DNA of 64,000 nt from Candidatus Buchananbacteria bacterium (lineage in GTDB: Bacteria; Patescibacteriota; Patescibacteriia; 2-01-FULL-39-33). Every line of letters starts with the position of its first letter. The stretch's first letter is position 1. The DNA is taken from positions 1 through 64,000 of the forward strand of contig CAIOLF010000024.1 in the NCBI GenBank assembly GCA_903859075.1, in the 5' to 3' direction. A program made the position numbers and the translations under genes. Of the stretch, positions 34,432 through 41,072 are shown piece after piece. The notes under the pieces are model-generated. The model was given only the letters and a program-made list of their open reading frames with translations, did not search any database and was not told the origin of the DNA.

Positions 34432-35268
34432 TTAATCGCCTGGCTTCATGATGTTACTATCATCAAAAGCATTAAGCTCCGGCCTGACTTCTATGCTGTC
34501 AATGCCGGGCAGGCGATAATTCCAGTCCACCTCGATCTGCCTGGCCTCCCCCGCTCTGAATTGTTTAACATCTATGTAATTAATCGAAACCAATTCGCCA
34601 GCGCTATAGAGAAATACCTGCGCCCCCACGTTCCAAAAACCGAAAGCGGAATTATTAGTCATTTTAAAAACCACCCGATTAGGCTCGCCCGCCGCGGCGT
34701 TACCAGCATAAAGCTTCTCGTCAGAAACTTCAAAGCGTAACCGACTATTAATGGTCGATTCCACCTTCTCTACCCGCTTCCAATATTGATTGATAATCTC
34801 CAGCTTAGAGGCGCTGACCTCGTGCCCCAAATCCATTAGATATTTCTCCTCACCGGGCATGGCAAAGCTATGCCTATAAGAACCCTCCTTATCGCCATCG
34901 CTGAAACGATAATCAAAAGTCACCAGCCAATCATTGTTGGGATTTTTTGTCAGCGCCAAAAAATCATAACGTCCATTGTCCTCGGAAAATGATCGGGAAT
35001 CAGAAATGATTAATTCTTGGGGACGCCGGCTATTTAGCAATTCCAAATAGGGGCTGCCGGTAAACAGCAGCCGGCCGACGCGATACTGATCAAAATTGTA
35101 ATTGGCGATAAAATCAGCCGTCTGCCAGCCAAATAATAACCATAGTAAAACGGCCGCCACGATCAAAAAAATCGTCGTGTAGCGCCTGATTTTCAGCTTA
35201 TGGGAAATATACCAATAACTCAGCTTGAGCTGCTTATCGGTAAGATTGTGAGTCGGTGCTTCCACCAT
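34432..35268 (-). CDS. Single-pass membrane protein of unknown function
   Basis: 278 aa. Short cytoplasmic N-terminus, one transmembrane helix at about 30-50 (YTTIFLIVAAVLLWLLFGW), then a large outside domain. The latter contains FRAGEARQIEVDW and FGFWNVGAQVFLYSAGE, resembling an Ig-like or CARDB-type beta-sandwich near the C-terminus. No catalytic motif seen. No SD, composition like the core genes. It sits between the heat-shock operon and the retroelement, with no clear functional link. Confidence 0.75.
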   Translation of the reverse strand: MVEAPTHNLTDKQLKLSYWYISHKLKIRRYTTIFLIVAAVLLWLLFGWQTADFIANYNFDQYRVGRLLFTGSPYLELLNSRRPQELIISDSRSFSEDNGRYDFLALTKNPNNDWLVTFDYRFSDGDKEGSYRHSFAMPGEEKYLMDLGHEVSASKLEIINQYWKRVEKVESTINSRLRFEVSDEKLYAGNAAAGEPNRVVFKMTNNSAFGFWNVGAQVFLYSAGELVSINYIDVKQFRAGEARQIEVDWNYRLPGIDSIEVRPELNAFDDSNIMKPGD

Positions 35269-35299
35269 ATGGCTGTATTATAGCATAAAAACTATAATA

Positions 35300-36428
35300 T
35301 TATAATACCGAAATTACTTTTTTAATCTTGTATCCTTGGCAATGCTGGAGCAGCCCCAGATATGATTGTCGGCTTTGCTTCAATTTTTCAGCGCCAAGTA
35401 ATCCAGATTCGGTTAGCAAGCGTTTTTCTTTCAACTTTTTTAGCATCCTTCTTTTGGTCTTGGTCCGTAAAACGCGATGATCAAAAAAATTAATCATGCC
35501 TAAAAAATCAACGCCCGAAGATAGTGTCTTAATAAAAATCTTGTCCGGATGTAAGGCTAATTTAAGTTTGTTTGACAAATAATCGCCTATCAGCGGAATT
35601 AAATTTTCCAAATATACTTTGTCGTCAAAAAATATTACAAAATCGTCGGCATAACGGATATAATGCTTTATTTTTAACTCATGTTTGATAAATTGATCAA
35701 ATTTATTCAGATAAATATTGACCAGCAATTGCGAGGTAAGGTTGCCGAGCGGCAGGCCATGCGCCTTTGTATTTTCCCCCTCCCCTTTATAAGGGGAGGG
35801 TTGGGGAGGGGTAATTTCCGAATTATCATTACCCCCTCTGGCTCCCCGTTTGAAAGGGGGAGAAAAAAACACCTGCCGCAAAACTATCAATCACCTCATC
35901 CAATAAACCTAAAATTCTCTTATTGGGAATATATTCAGCTAAAATATTTTTTAATATTCGATGGTCGATACTGGCAAAAAATTTCCTGATATCGCCTTTC
36001 AAAATCCAGCAAGTATGGGTATTATTTTTACTAACCGCATAGGCGAATTTCTGGAATCTGACTAGGGCTTTATGCGTCCCTTTCCCTAGCCGGCAAGAAT
36101 AGGAATCGCTGATGAAAATGCGATCGAAGAAAGGATACAAAATCCGATAAATGGCATGATGGACTAATCTGTCCCTGACGCCGGCTTTATGGATGTTTCG
36201 GGGTTTGGGATCGCAGATGTTAAAGGCCTGATAGCCGCCATGGCGATAATTGCCAGTTGCCGGATCAGAGTGCAATGCGATAAGATTATTCATGAGGCGC
36301 GATTGGAACTGCTGGACGTCTGATTTATTTCTTTTGCCTTTGATAAATTCTCGCCAGGCGGATAATAAATTTTCTAAACTAATAATATCTTCAAACGTAT
36401 GGCTCAATTGGATTTTGTTCCGGTTCAT
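35300..36428 (-). pseudogene. Reverse transcriptase of a diversity-generating retroelement, split by an insert
   Basis: Two adjacent frames together make one DGR-type reverse transcriptase. The 5' part (36428-35871, about 186 codons) has the finger region, KGDIRKFFASIDH (first catalytic Asp) and ends at EVIDSFAAG. The 3' part (35773-35300) continues with NTKAHGLPLGNLTSQ (DGR-type motif 4), YIRYADDFVIFF (catalytic YADD) and FLGM. A GC-rich insert of about 97 bp separates them and shifts the frame. Removing it gives a normal 343-aa enzyme, DSFAAGNTKAHGLPLG. The start is ATG 36428; a 36-codon upstream extension is antisense to avd. The enzyme may be inactive, act as two polypeptides, or be rescued by slippage at a seven-T run at the edge of the insert. 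Confidence 0.88.
35774..35870. mobile_element. GC-rich palindromic insert in the reverse transcriptase gene
   Basis: About 97 bp. Left hairpin ccctcccctt/aaggggaggg (35778-35787, 35791-35800), a second pairing ggggtaat/attacccc, and a third near ctcccc/gggggag. The sequence has no coding pattern of its own and looks like short palindromic repeats scattered in many bacterial genomes. Its length (1 modulo 3) explains the frameshift. Exact ends are estimated from where the protein resumes. Confidence 0.75.
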
Positions 36429-36441
36429 AATGATAAAATAA

Positions 36442-36825
36442 ATTCTACCCCCCCCCTCGTCCACGAATTTATTCATTTTTAATAAAGCCGTTGCCGCGTA
36501 CAAATCGTGGCATGAGTGGCTGAAAAACTTTCCCAAACACTCGCGCTATGCTCTGGGCTCGCGGGCCGACCAGATATTTCTTGATCTGCTGGAACTGCTG
36601 TTTACGGCCGGCTATCTGCCTAAAAATAAAAAACTGGAGCCGGCAATAAAATCCATCGGCAAAATAGATCTGTTGAAATTTTATCTGCGCTTATGCTGGG
36701 AAATGAAACTTCTAAGCGACAATAAATTCCAAATTCTGGGTGTAAAAATGGAGGAAATCGGCCGGCTGTCGTGGGCCTGGAAAAATAATTTAGAAAAAAC
36801 ATCCTCGCCGGAAGCGAAGATGTAA
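36442..36825 (+). CDS. avd: Avd-like four-helix-bundle protein (DGR accessory), start unresolved
   Basis: An open frame of 127 codons on the strand opposite to the RT. The core reads NKAVAAYKSWHEWLKNFPKH, then SRYALGSRADQIFLDLLELLF, LLKFYLRLCWEM and KMEEIGRLSWAWK. This is the four-helix pattern of Avd/23S-intervening-sequence proteins, which bind the DGR RT. There is no ATG, GTG or TTG in frame before the core. The 5' end crosses a nine-C tract (36448-36456). An ATG at 36399 in another frame would join this frame if the tract lost one C or gained two. So the gene may be phase-switched, mis-sequenced, or use a rare start. Confidence 0.7.
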   Translation: MLPPPSSTNLFIFNKAVAAYKSWHEWLKNFPKHSRYALGSRADQIFLDLLELLFTAGYLPKNKKLEPAIKSIGKIDLLKFYLRLCWEMKLLSDNKFQILGVKMEEIGRLSWAWKNNLEKTSSPEAKM

Positions 36826-36840
36826 AGCAAAAAACCGCTG

Positions 36841-36963
36841 GCGGACAACCGCGAAACGCCAGTTGTCGTTGAAGTCATTCTCAATCCTGTTGAGGTTCAG
36901 GTTGCGCTTCTGATCATTCCTGTTCAGATACGCGAAGTTGCGATTGCCATCGGGATGAAGCCG
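36841..36963 (-). repeat. DGR template repeat (TR)
   Basis: 123 bp aligned without gaps to the VR at 37221-37343. The first 22 bp (36841-36862) are identical and correspond to the fixed 3' anchor (IMH-like). Of 24 differences, 23 fall at template adenines (coding strand), among 33 available. Translated in the target frame the TR is rich in Asn: GNRNFAYLNRND and so on, ending NWRFAVVR. It lies between avd and the target gene and is non-coding. Confidence 0.95.
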
Positions 36964-36968
36964 ATTAT

Positions 36969-37056
36969 ACGCCCGATACCGTCAGGAACACCGCCGATTG
37001 AATGCTCTCTCGGCTGAATCTTGCTTGGGATCTTTAAATCCGCCAGTATCGGGCGC
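36969..37056 (-). promoter_or_regulatory. Potential structure in the TR leader
   Basis: Upstream of the TR on the minus strand, gcccgatac (around 37046-37055) pairs exactly with gtatcgggc (around 36970-36979), enclosing about 65 nt. The segment 36964-37140 contains no ORF. It could be part of the TR RNA that the RT/Avd complex recognises. Confidence 0.4.
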
Positions 37057-37140
37057 CAAGCAGTTTTTTGTTTTTTTAGGTATTCCCGAGCCGTAGCCGG
37101 GGAAATATTAACCTACTTTCATTATAGATAAATATGTTAA

Positions 37141-37179
37141 AAAGAAAAAGGCCTGCCCGACAGAAATCGTCAGACAGGC
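37141..37179 (-). terminator. Terminator after the DGR target gene
   Basis: An 11-bp stem gcctgtctgac/gtcgggcaggc (two G-T) with a 7-nt loop, then ctttttcttttt. It starts about 42 nt beyond the VR, so it could also act as the hairpin that many DGRs have after the VR. Between it and the stop codon is a tandem 11-nt repeat (caaggggtcaa twice). Confidence 0.78.
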
Positions 37180-37202
37180 GCAAGGGGTCAAACTTCAAGG
37201 GG

Positions 37203-37904
37203 TCAAGGAGCCACCTGCTCGCGGACAACCGCGAAACGCCAGCCGTCGCGGAAGCCATCCCCAACCCTGCCGAGGTGCAGGTAGCGCCTCCGACCACCCC
37301 CGTCCAGATCCGCGAAGTCGCGAGAGCCACCGGGATGAAGCCGGATACTTCCGAGCGCGGCAATCGGAAACTTCCGTTGCAAGTCGCGCTGCGTCGCTCC
37401 CAAAGCCAGCAACTCCTCGATACGCGCGAAGCGGTACCGATAGCCGGCTTTTTGCTCGGCCAGCCACTGGTTGACCGCTTCCAATTCGGCGATGACCGCA
37501 TCGCCATTGTTGAAATAGCGGTCAAAGTGGAGCAGTTCCACTTTTACGGCCGTCTTGCCGATTCCCTTGACGGGAAAATGCTCAGCCGTGATTTCGGGAT
37601 GAACGGAGTCATACCCACCGGCAGAGATCATTTGCCCCAGGTCTTGGCTGAAGTCAACCACAACAGCCCAGGTCGACTCGAAGTATTTGGAGACGACTTC
37701 AGCGGCCTGTCGCGCTTCCGCGACAATCATTTCGGCGATCTTACGGAGTGTCTCCTCGCCTTTGGCGCTTGCCAAATAGCAGATGCACTCTCCGACATTA
37801 CCGCCTACCTCCTTGATAAACTTCACGAGAGCGATAATGACCTGCTCGATCATGCCCATCAGTGACACGATCAACTCCGGTTTTTCCGATGTTCCTTTGG
37901 CCAT
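37203..37904 (-). CDS. DGR variable target protein
   Basis: 233 aa from ATG 37904, which has AAAGGAGG 8 nt upstream; a longer frame to 37985 has no support. The N-terminal half contains amphipathic helices (PELIVSLMGMIEQVIIALVKF and VAEARQAAEVVSKYF). The later part, RYRFARIEELLALGATQRDLQ, leads into the variable C-terminus, which ends GWRFAVVREQVAP. Varied residues correspond to the Asn/Tyr positions of the TR; they are mostly Gly, Arg, Asp, Leu here. DGR targets typically have a C-type-lectin-like ligand-binding fold and display the variable face; that fold is inferred, not visible. No signal peptide seen. Confidence 0.88.
   Translation of the reverse strand: MAKGTSEKPELIVSLMGMIEQVIIALVKFIKEVGGNVGECICYLASAKGEETLRKIAEMIVAEARQAAEVVSKYFESTWAVVVDFSQDLGQMISAGGYDSVHPEITAEHFPVKGIGKTAVKVELLHFDRYFNNGDAVIAELEAVNQWLAEQKAGYRYRFARIEELLALGATQRDLQRKFPIAALGSIRLHPGGSRDFADLDGGGRRRYLHLGRVGDGFRDGWRFAVVREQVAP
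37221..37343 (-). repeat. DGR variable region (VR)
   Basis: The 3' end of the target gene, homologous to the TR at 36841 with a constant offset of 380 bp. Differences are at A-positions of the coding strand only, except one T to G. The fixed 22-bp anchor is at the gene's 3' side (37221-37242). Confidence 0.95.
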
Positions 37905-37986
37905 GGTAGGCCTCCTTTCGATTTTCGGCTCGCCCCTCATTCCGGACCAATTCCAGAACCCCAGACTCGCCAAATGTACCGCCATA

Positions 37987-38015
37987 TTTATAGCATATTA
38001 TTTATATTTTGTCAA
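37987..38015 (-). promoter_or_regulatory. Promoter of the DGR target gene
   Basis: Minus-strand TTGACA (38015-38010), a 17-nt spacer and TATAAA (37992-37987), about 75 nt before the start codon. Confidence 0.75.
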
Positions 38016-38078
38016 TAATTTTGAAACATTTTCAAATTGACAAATATTTTATTTAAATTTGAATAAAAAAAATAAAAG

Positions 38079-38101
38079 GGCAGGCACAAGGCACTGCCCC
38101 C
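38079..38101 (-). terminator. Short hairpin with T-run upstream of the target promoter
   Basis: gggcag/ctgccc around an imperfect inner stem, with a long T-run on the minus strand. No minus-strand gene lies before it, so it may be a leftover or a small dispersed palindrome. The rest of 37905-38231 is AT-rich and holds only the two promoters listed. Confidence 0.4.
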
Positions 38102-38164
38102 TACAATATGCAATACTAATTAATAAACCTAATAAAAAGTCCTCAAAATATCCCTAAAAAATAA

Positions 38165-38193
38165 TTGCCACGACTTCTTTTTTTTGCTATAAT
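38165..38193 (+). promoter_or_regulatory. Promoter of gyrB
   Basis: TTGCCA at 38165-38170, a 17-nt spacer and TATAAT at 38188-38193 with an extended -10 (TTTTGCTATAAT). The start codon is 38 nt downstream. Confidence 0.82.
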
Positions 38194-38231
38194 TACCTTG
38201 TTAAACTAGCTAAAATAACCCCTAATTTCAT

Positions 38232-40385
38232 ATGGCAAAAAAGGAAGAAAAAAAGCCAAAAAAAGCCGTTTCTAGCGGCTCCGCCCCCTCCTCCGCTTCA
38301 GCCGTCGTTAATAAAGCTATGGCTGACAAGAAAAAAGCGGCGGCGGGCGCGTATGGAGCCGAGCAAATCCAGGTTTTGGAGGGCTTAGACCCTGTCAGAA
38401 AGCGTCCTGGCATGTATATCGGCAATACCGCCGAGGCCGGTCTGCACCACCTCATTTGGGAAGTCGTGGACAACTCCATTGATGAAGCCATGGCCGGCTA
38501 TGCCGATACCATTAAATTAAAACTCCTGCCTGACGGCATGATATCCGAAGAGGACAATGGCCGCGGCATTCCCGTGGAAAAACACAAAGTCACCAAAGTA
38601 TCCTCTCTGGAAACGGTTATGACTAAGCTCCATGCCGGCGGTAAATTCGGCGGCGAGGGCTACAAGGTATCCAGCGGCTTGCATGGCGTCGGTGTTTCCG
38701 TGGTCAATGCTTTGTCAAAATATTGCAAGGCCGAGGTCAAGCGCGACGGCAAGCTTTGGATGCAGGAATACAAAGCCGGCAAGCCAGTAAAACCGGCCAA
38801 AGAAATCGGCAACGCCAAAGGTACCGGCACCAAGATTACCTTTCAGCCGGACGACACTATTTTTACCGTCACTGAATTCAATTTCCAAACAGTTTTGGAT
38901 CACTTGCGCCAGCAGGCCTATCTGACCAAGGGCGTAAAAATCATCGTCTGCGACGAACGCGAATCAGATCCCCTGCAGCAGATTTGCTATCAATTTTATT
39001 TTGAAGGCGGCATCAAATCCTACATCCGCCACATCAACAGCCACACCGAACCGAAGCATCCTGATGTCTTTTATGTCGAAAAAGAAGCAGAAAATATCAA
39101 TGTCGAAGTCGCCCTGCAATATACCGCCGAATTCAATGAGACGGTCATGGCCTTCGCCAATCATGTCTATAATTCCGAGGGCGGCATGCATGTCATGGGT
39201 TTCCGCACGGCTCTGACCCGAACCATCAATAATTTCGCCCGCAAAGGCAACTTCCTAAAAGAAAAAGATCCCAATCTCACCGCCGAGGACGTGCGCGAGG
39301 GCTTGACCGCGGTGATTTCCATTAAATTGCGCGAGCCGCAGTTTGAAGGCCAGACAAAGGCCAAGCTCGGCAACGTGGAGGCCAGATCAGCCGTTGATAA
39401 AGTCATGGCCGACGCTTTGGAAATATTTTTGGAAGAAAATCCCAAAGATGCCGAGGGAATATTGGGCAAATGCATCCTGGCGGCCAAAGCCAGGGTTGCC
39501 GCCCGCACCGCCCGCGAATCGGTCCTGCGCAAAGGCGCTCTGGAGGGATTTGCCTTGCCCGGCAAGCTGGCTGACTGCTCCAGCAAGGATCCGCAGCTAT
39601 CCGAATTATTCATCGTTGAGGGCGATTCAGCCGGCGGCAGCGCCAAACAGGGGCGTAACCGCGAATTCCAGGCCATTCTCCCCCTCCGCGGCAAAATCCT
39701 AAATGTTGAACGGGCTCGCCTGGACAAGATGCTGGCCAACAATGAAGTCAAATCGCTGATTATCGCCATGGGCACCAATATCGGCGAACAATTCGATATC
39801 AGCCAGCTGCGTTACGACAAGATAGTCATTATGACTGACGCGGACGTTGATGGCTCCCATATCCGCACTCTGCTGTTGACGCTTTTTTATCGCCATTTCC
39901 CCGACCTCATCCATCAAGGACATATTTTTGTCGCTCAGCCGCCGCTCTACCGGGTTCAAATCGGAAAAGATGTCCGCTATGTCTACAGCGACAATGAATT
40001 GGAAACAACCAAACAGGAAATGCTGGCCAGCATCATTGATAATAAGAAAACTAAAAAAACTGAAGATAAAGCGGAAGCCAAAAAAGCTACCGCCCAAGAA
40101 ATGGCCGACGAAGATACCGGCGAAGCCAGCTCAGAGGTCGGCGAAAGCGAGGAAGTCAGCGGAGTCAAGATCAACATTCAGCGCTACAAGGGCTTGGGCG
40201 AAATGAATCCGGAGCAGCTCTGGAATACGACCATGGATCCGGCGCAACGCAAAATGAAACGCATCACCGTCGATGACGTGGAAAAAGTAGATGAAGTTTT
40301 TGATGTTTTAATGGGCGCCGATGTCGTGCCGCGCAAACGCTTCATCCAGACCCACGCTAAGACGGTGAAAAATTTGGATATATAA
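38232..40385 (+). CDS. gyrB: DNA gyrase subunit B
   Basis: 717 aa. A Lys/Ala/Ser-rich extension of about 40 residues precedes the GHKL ATPase (VLEGLDPVRKRPGMYIG, EDNGRGIPVE, GLHGVGVSVVNALS). QTKAKLGN marks the transducer, VEGDSAGGSA the TOPRIM domain and DADVDGSHIR its DxDxD. A charged insert of about 50 residues (KKTKKTEDKAEAKK...EESEEVSG-type) lies before RYKGLGEMNPEQLW. It ends KNLDI like GyrB. With GyrA it introduces negative supercoils. No SD; strong promoter. Confidence 0.96.
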   Translation: MAKKEEKKPKKAVSSGSAPSSASAVVNKAMADKKKAAAGAYGAEQIQVLEGLDPVRKRPGMYIGNTAEAGLHHLIWEVVDNSIDEAMAGYADTIKLKLLPDGMISEEDNGRGIPVEKHKVTKVSSLETVMTKLHAGGKFGGEGYKVSSGLHGVGVSVVNALSKYCKAEVKRDGKLWMQEYKAGKPVKPAKEIGNAKGTGTKITFQPDDTIFTVTEFNFQTVLDHLRQQAYLTKGVKIIVCDERESDPLQQICYQFYFEGGIKSYIRHINSHTEPKHPDVFYVEKEAENINVEVALQYTAEFNETVMAFANHVYNSEGGMHVMGFRTALTRTINNFARKGNFLKEKDPNLTAEDVREGLTAVISIKLREPQFEGQTKAKLGNVEARSAVDKVMADALEIFLEENPKDAEGILGKCILAAKARVAARTARESVLRKGALEGFALPGKLADCSSKDPQLSELFIVEGDSAGGSAKQGRNREFQAILPLRGKILNVERARLDKMLANNEVKSLIIAMGTNIGEQFDISQLRYDKIVIMTDADVDGSHIRTLLLTLFYRHFPDLIHQGHIFVAQPPLYRVQIGKDVRYVYSDNELETTKQEMLASIIDNKKTKKTEDKAEAKKATAQEMADEDTGEASSEVGESEEVSGVKINIQRYKGLGEMNPEQLWNTTMDPAQRKMKRITVDDVEKVDEVFDVLMGADVVPRKRFIQTHAKTVKNLDI

Positions 40386-40440
40386 AAAGAAATTAAGAAA
40401 TTAGGAAATTAAAAAATTTAGGGCTTAATTATTTTTACAC

Positions 40441-40475
40441 AAAAAAAGTCCCGAATTAATTCGGGACTTCTTTTG
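40441..40475. terminator. Bidirectional terminator between gyrB and greA
   Basis: A 12-bp perfect stem aagtcccgaatt/aattcgggactt, with an A-run before and T-run after. The surrounding 40386-40511 holds more AT-rich repeats. Confidence 0.85.
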
Positions 40476-40511
40476 TTATTTCCTTAATCTCTGAATTTCT
40501 TAGTTTCTTAA

Positions 40512-40973
40512 TTACTCAATTTTATCAATCTTGCATTTGATCTTTCCGGCCGGGATATTGATTTCAAATTCATGGCCGACCGCTTTGCCGATAAAGGCCA
40601 TCCCGAGCGGCGACTCGTTGGAAATCTTGCCGCTGGCCGGGTCGGCCTCGCTATGGCCCACGATCATATACTTTATTTTCTGGCCATTGTCGCAAGTAGC
40701 GTGCACTGTTGATCCTAAGCCGACCGTGGATGATCTTTGGGACGCTTCAATGACAACAGCATTTTTAATCAGAGCTTCCAACTCGAGAACACGGCCTTCA
40801 ATAAAACTCTGCTTATCGCGGGCATCGTGATACTCGGCGTTCTCCGACAGGTCGCCGAGCTCGCGGGCGCGGGCAATACGTTCGATCACTTCCGGTCGCT
40901 CGACATTTTTTAAATTTTCCAGCTCCTGTTTGACCTTTTCCAGACCGTCTGGAGAGATGTAACTGTCTTTCAT
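40512..40973 (-). CDS. greA: Transcription elongation factor GreA
   Basis: 153 aa. The N-terminal coiled coil carries the acidic tip RARELGDLSENAEYHDARD near residue 35-53, and the C-terminal FKBP-like domain has the SPLGMAFIGK motif near 120. It rescues backtracked RNA polymerase by stimulating transcript cleavage. Single gene between two terminators/gaps. 40974-41072 holds nothing obvious. Confidence 0.97.
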   Translation of the reverse strand: MKDSYISPDGLEKVKQELENLKNVERPEVIERIARARELGDLSENAEYHDARDKQSFIEGRVLELEALIKNAVVIEASQRSSTVGLGSTVHATCDNGQKIKYMIVGHSEADPASGKISNESPLGMAFIGKAVGHEFEINIPAGKIKCKIDKIE

Positions 40974-41072
40974 GAATAATGATATTTAATAATGATAGTT
41001 AAAAGGATATCAGAAACGTCGGATACTGTCAAACGTTGTTATCCGGAATTTTACCCCAGGCCGATATTTTCC

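Noticed and set aside
37134..37865. Long + strand open frame of 243 codons
   Set aside because: It is antisense to the DGR target gene; the minus frame has the SD, promoter and the TR-matching variable region.
38079..38101. Regulatory hairpin of gyrB
   Set aside because: The T-run is on the minus strand and the hairpin lies upstream of the gyrB promoter, so a role in gyrB is not supported.
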